DNA from: Cloeon dipterum
Lineage: Eukaryota > Arthropoda > Insecta > Ephemeroptera > Baetidae
Direction: 5' to 3'
Length of the DNA: 64,000 bases
NCBI RefSeq assembly: GCF_949628265.1
Contig: NC_088786.1
Span: forward strand, 4,278,001-4,342,000
A program made the position numbers and the translations under genes. The notes under the pieces are model-generated. The model was not told where the DNA came from, did no database searches, and saw only the letters and a program-made list of their open reading frames with translations. Within the stretch, counting starts at the first letter, position 1; the number at the start of each line of letters is the position of its first letter. This document shows positions 60,742-64,000 of the stretch, one piece after another.

Positions 60742-62981
60742 GTGTTGTGTGTTTATTAGCGACATGAATCGGTCGGTTGATCCGCTGCGTAAGAAAACAC
60801 TAGGAATGAAAAACAAAATACGCACTGGTGACCTTTGTGTCCTTTCTTCTTTCGCTCGCAAACAAAGCTCGAGTTGCGGATTTTCAATGTACATCAAGGC
60901 TCAGTAAAAAACTTCAAAGAATGTCGCATAGTCGAAATTCGTGTTCGGTGTCAGGTGGTGAAACCCTGATAACGTTTGTCCAGGCCACAGTGGTCACCAA
61001 CGCGACAGCGGAAGCACATATCAGGCTTTATCTTCACACAAAGGAAATTATGTTTAGTTGATGGTATCGCTCTCACATCTAAATTAAGAAGTTATTCGTT
61101 AAATAATGAGATAAAAAATTACATTTTTTAAACAAAGCGGCAATAGCGTGGAACATCGCGTATTTTCTCCGTTTGTATATTGCCTCGAAATGTGTTTATG
61201 TGACCTGGAGTGCCTTTGGCATTTAATTCTAATTTTAAAATATTTAAATTCTGTTAGACTGTTCATTAGGTCGAAAGTCTAAAACCTGTCGTTCATACGA
61301 GCATTTTTATAATTAGAAGCCACAGATAACGCTTTTCTTTTTTATGTTATCGACAGGCTTGCAAAGTGAACGAGCTTGTGCACAGGCAAAACGAAGCCGC
61401 GTGCGTGAGCGTGCGATGAACCAACAAAAGCACCATTAGTCTGTCTATTATAAATTAAAATAATGCCTCCTCTGGTGCTATTTTGGGGTTGCACCTGACC
61501 GTGGTTTTGCAATATTATTCGGCGGGTCTCGGCGGCTGTATAATTGTCGTGCTTTTGTGAATTGGCAAGCAGCCGAGGGGACTTCTCTATTCGTGCTCCT
61601 CGACAGATGTCTGCCAACAGCAGCGGCGGCGGCAAATTAAATGGCAGCTGTGGCAAGAATTTCAGCCCAGTCACCAACAATTTCGCCCCGATCAGCTGAC
61701 TACCGTGAAGCCCACGGCTCAAATTGATTTTATTGATCCGGTCAGCCGGCCGACCTGCTTTTAATCGGAAAATTGGATTTTTCCGCCGAATGGAAAGCTC
61801 GCTTTGCTGCAGGCTTGAGAGTTAATTCACAACCTCCGCGCTGAGGGTCTGTGACAATAAAAATTCCTTTCCCGAAGAGATGAGACCATATTCTCGCCGT
61901 CTCCCCAATTGATGTGGACGTTTGACAAAGGACGAATGCACGACGATCTCGAGAGAAAAATTCCTCGAGGGCTCTGTTTTCTGCTGAGAGCTTGTTAAGG
62001 AAAAAAGGTTATTGGGTGGAGCTCGATGTTATTGTAAATAAATATATCCATCTATCCAATCATTCGGTCGAATTGTCGGCGGACAAATTTGTCACCCTTT
62101 GCTCCGGATACGATACGAAAGAGATAGGATTTGGAAGATTGGTATGAACATCGATTGCGCCGAAAATATATGTTTCTCTAGGGTTTTCTTTATTTGCAAA
62201 ACCAACTAGAAAAAATTGAATTGATGTGTGTTAAAATATAAACTAAGCAAAATCAAAATAACTCGCAATTAAGGCAAAGGGATTGGTGTCAATGATTCAA
62301 TTAATTCGTGTAATGGAGGTTTGTGGTCAAACCAAGTCCTGTGTCGCTCTGTGCTATCGTATGCCTATTAATGGTTTTCTGTTCTTTCAAATATCTTCTT
62401 TCGGTAACAGCGAAGGTTTGGCATTAATTTTAAGCCAAAAGGTTAAAATTTAATTGCTAGTTGTGTGCTTTAAAGGTAAATTTTTAGAGGCCAATCGACT
62501 ACAAACTTGCAGATAGATATCACGTGCCTGCAAAGCACTTTGACCCGATTTCAACAAATCCCATATCAGCAACTGATCAAACCAGCCCACATTCAGCGTG
62601 TAACAGACACATTAAGACGGGCACTGCATGCTTTGGCGCCCAAGCCACGCCGGTGCCAATAGGAAGAGCTAACCGGCAGCCTTCAATATCTCGAGATAAA
62701 AATCAAGCGCGGACTTTTCACCGAAACGGCACTTCCCTGCCGGCGAATTGCAGCGCGAATCTCTATTTTATTGGCAGATGAGCGAGAGGTGTGCTCGAGT
62801 GCGAGAGAGAGAGGAGATGGAGCACGAAGTGAATTCCACTCTGGGGTATCGATAAGGCGGCGCGAGTACTGGCTGCATGGAGAGCGCACTGGGGTGCGGA
62901 GGGAGCTTCTGAGCTGGTGCTGCTAGGCGGCACTGAGTGAGTTCAGTACTAGTGGCATTGGCTGGGCCGATCATCGATCTC

Positions 62982-63002
62982 GCTCTCTCTCTCTCTCTCT
63001 TC
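62982..63002. repeat. (CT)n tract
   Basis: About ten CT units, 40 bp after a TTCAGTAC motif that resembles the arthropod initiator (TCAGT, around 62942). A second GAGA-type site in a CpG-rich patch; a promoter here is possible but unproven. Confidence 0.75.
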
Positions 63003-64000
63003 GCCCCAACTGCAGCAGCAGCAACAACACAGAGAGCTTTCGCCCCGCCGCCCTCTCGCCGATGTAGCACACTCGCAGTCGCCGGCCAAATGTCAAATGA
63101 GCACCACCAGCCAGCCAAAACTGACTGACTGAGTGCCGGGCGCGATTTTCGTCGGCCGCTCGTTTCGACCCCCTTTTTTGCCCACGCCGCCCGCACTCGA
63201 GCCGAGGATTTAATTATATTAATGGGCACATATCGCGCGGTGGATGAATTGCACGAGATGTTGTGCCGCTCGTTGTTGGGCGTGTTTTATTTGCACTCGG
63301 GGCATGCTTTGTGTTGCACACAAGAGCTATTTAGCCGGTTGGTCTGCTCTTTCGTAATTTATCGTGCCTCTTCTCTGCCCGCCGACTTTGCCGAGATTTT
63401 CCTCCACTGCTTCTTTTCCGCCGCCCCCGCGAATGAAATGAGAAACTTTTTGCAAGAAGCACCGATATTAAATGGCAAAGCTCCGGAGCGAAAACTTTGT
63501 TACTGCGATACAACGGCATTTGTCATGGATCTCTTGGATTTATTATTTCATTATTAAACCACGAGTTAAGCTGGATCGGTCAACTTGAAAACAAGAAAGC
63601 TAGCACTGATTCCGTTCTGCAATAATTGGAAACTGGGACTGACACTGTTTATTTTTAAATGGAGGAAAATAATGAATACAAAGTGGATATTAATGATCCA
63701 TTTGTTTGGAAAAATTACGGGAGTCCTGTGTGGGAAAGTCAATTTTTCAAACATAACTCAACTGCTAACACTTTTAAGCTTCGAAAACTGACCTGCTCTC
63801 GCTGACACGTTTGTGCCAACCCTTAAACGAAAGTGTCAAACAGTTCATAACGGGAGTTTTTTCATTACTTTTATGAGATCCGTGGTCTCGTCACTTCGAT
63901 CCGCTGCAAGCGAACCGGTGCATGTGTCGCACTCCTACGTGGGCTAAACGATGACTTTACGCTCCATCTATTAAATTTTTAATTAAAATCTCCCCTCCCA

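Larger units (their letters stand above)
39658..64000. other. Gene-poor, probable intronic or regulatory region
   Basis: Across 24 kb no reading frame resembles a known protein, and none shows a convincing splice-linked exon series. The longest frames (59540-60040 minus, 166 codons; 62768-63229 minus, 153 codons) are compositionally unremarkable. The region alternates AT-rich stretches, dense in TAATTA/ATTAAT cores, with CpG-rich patches at about 42.3-42.7, 52.7-54.1, 58.6, 60.5-60.7 and 62.8-63.2 kb. It also holds microsatellites and two TIR elements. A long first intron or developmental-gene regulatory desert fits best, but this is inference. Confidence 0.5.

Noticed and set aside
62768-63229. 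153-codon minus-strand ORF, Ala/Arg/Ser/Pro-rich.
   Set aside because: It coincides with a CpG-rich patch and a (CT)n tract where stop codons are rare; no family resemblance.

Overview
The window is nuclear DNA from an animal, most likely an insect or another arthropod. Its genes are split by spliceosomal introns, many of only 45-70 bp with GT-AG ends. It carries animal-only genes (a NuMA-like spindle protein, IFT140) and an orthologue of the arthropod pigmentation/neurotransmitter gene tan. AT-rich introns and short hAT-type terminal-inverted-repeat elements fit this. I cannot name the species. I rebuilt all gene models by hand from splice-site phase and protein similarity recalled from memory, and no alignment was run.

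Region 1 (1-38.4 kb) is a compact gene cluster. In order it holds the 3' end of DCAF11/WDR23 (+), tan (N-beta-alanyl-dopamine hydrolase, +), FEN1 (+), a roughly 2,039-residue NuMA/Mud-like coiled-coil gene (-), IFT140 (+), WDR75/UTP17 (-) and NEMF/Caliban (+). FEN1 and NuMA-like converge tail to tail, as do IFT140 and WDR75. NuMA-like/IFT140 and WDR75/NEMF are head-to-head pairs that probably share bidirectional promoters. The genes are functionally unrelated: proteostasis, pigment and transmitter metabolism, DNA replication, mitosis, cilia, ribosome biogenesis and ribosome quality control. Nothing suggests an operon or a dedicated pathway.

Region 2 (38.4-64 kb) has no recognisable coding exon except a possible 10-codon first exon at 39,628, which ends in a clean splice donor. 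The rest looks like a very long first intron or regulatory desert. It has GC/CpG-rich patches (about 42.3-42.7, 52.7-54.1, 60.5-60.7 and 62.8-63.2 kb), microsatellites, two small TIR elements and a closely spaced pair of palindromic CRE sites.

The most noteworthy signals are in the NuMA-like gene. A block of exons has been duplicated inside the gene, and one copy has expanded into four 102-residue coiled-coil repeats. There are also two alternative 54-nt terminal exons with very different tails. A palindromic polyadenylation signal serves the IFT140/WDR75 pair, and several non-autonomous hAT-like elements lie in introns. I found no CRISPR array, tRNA, rRNA, intact transposase, virus or clearly novel multi-gene system.
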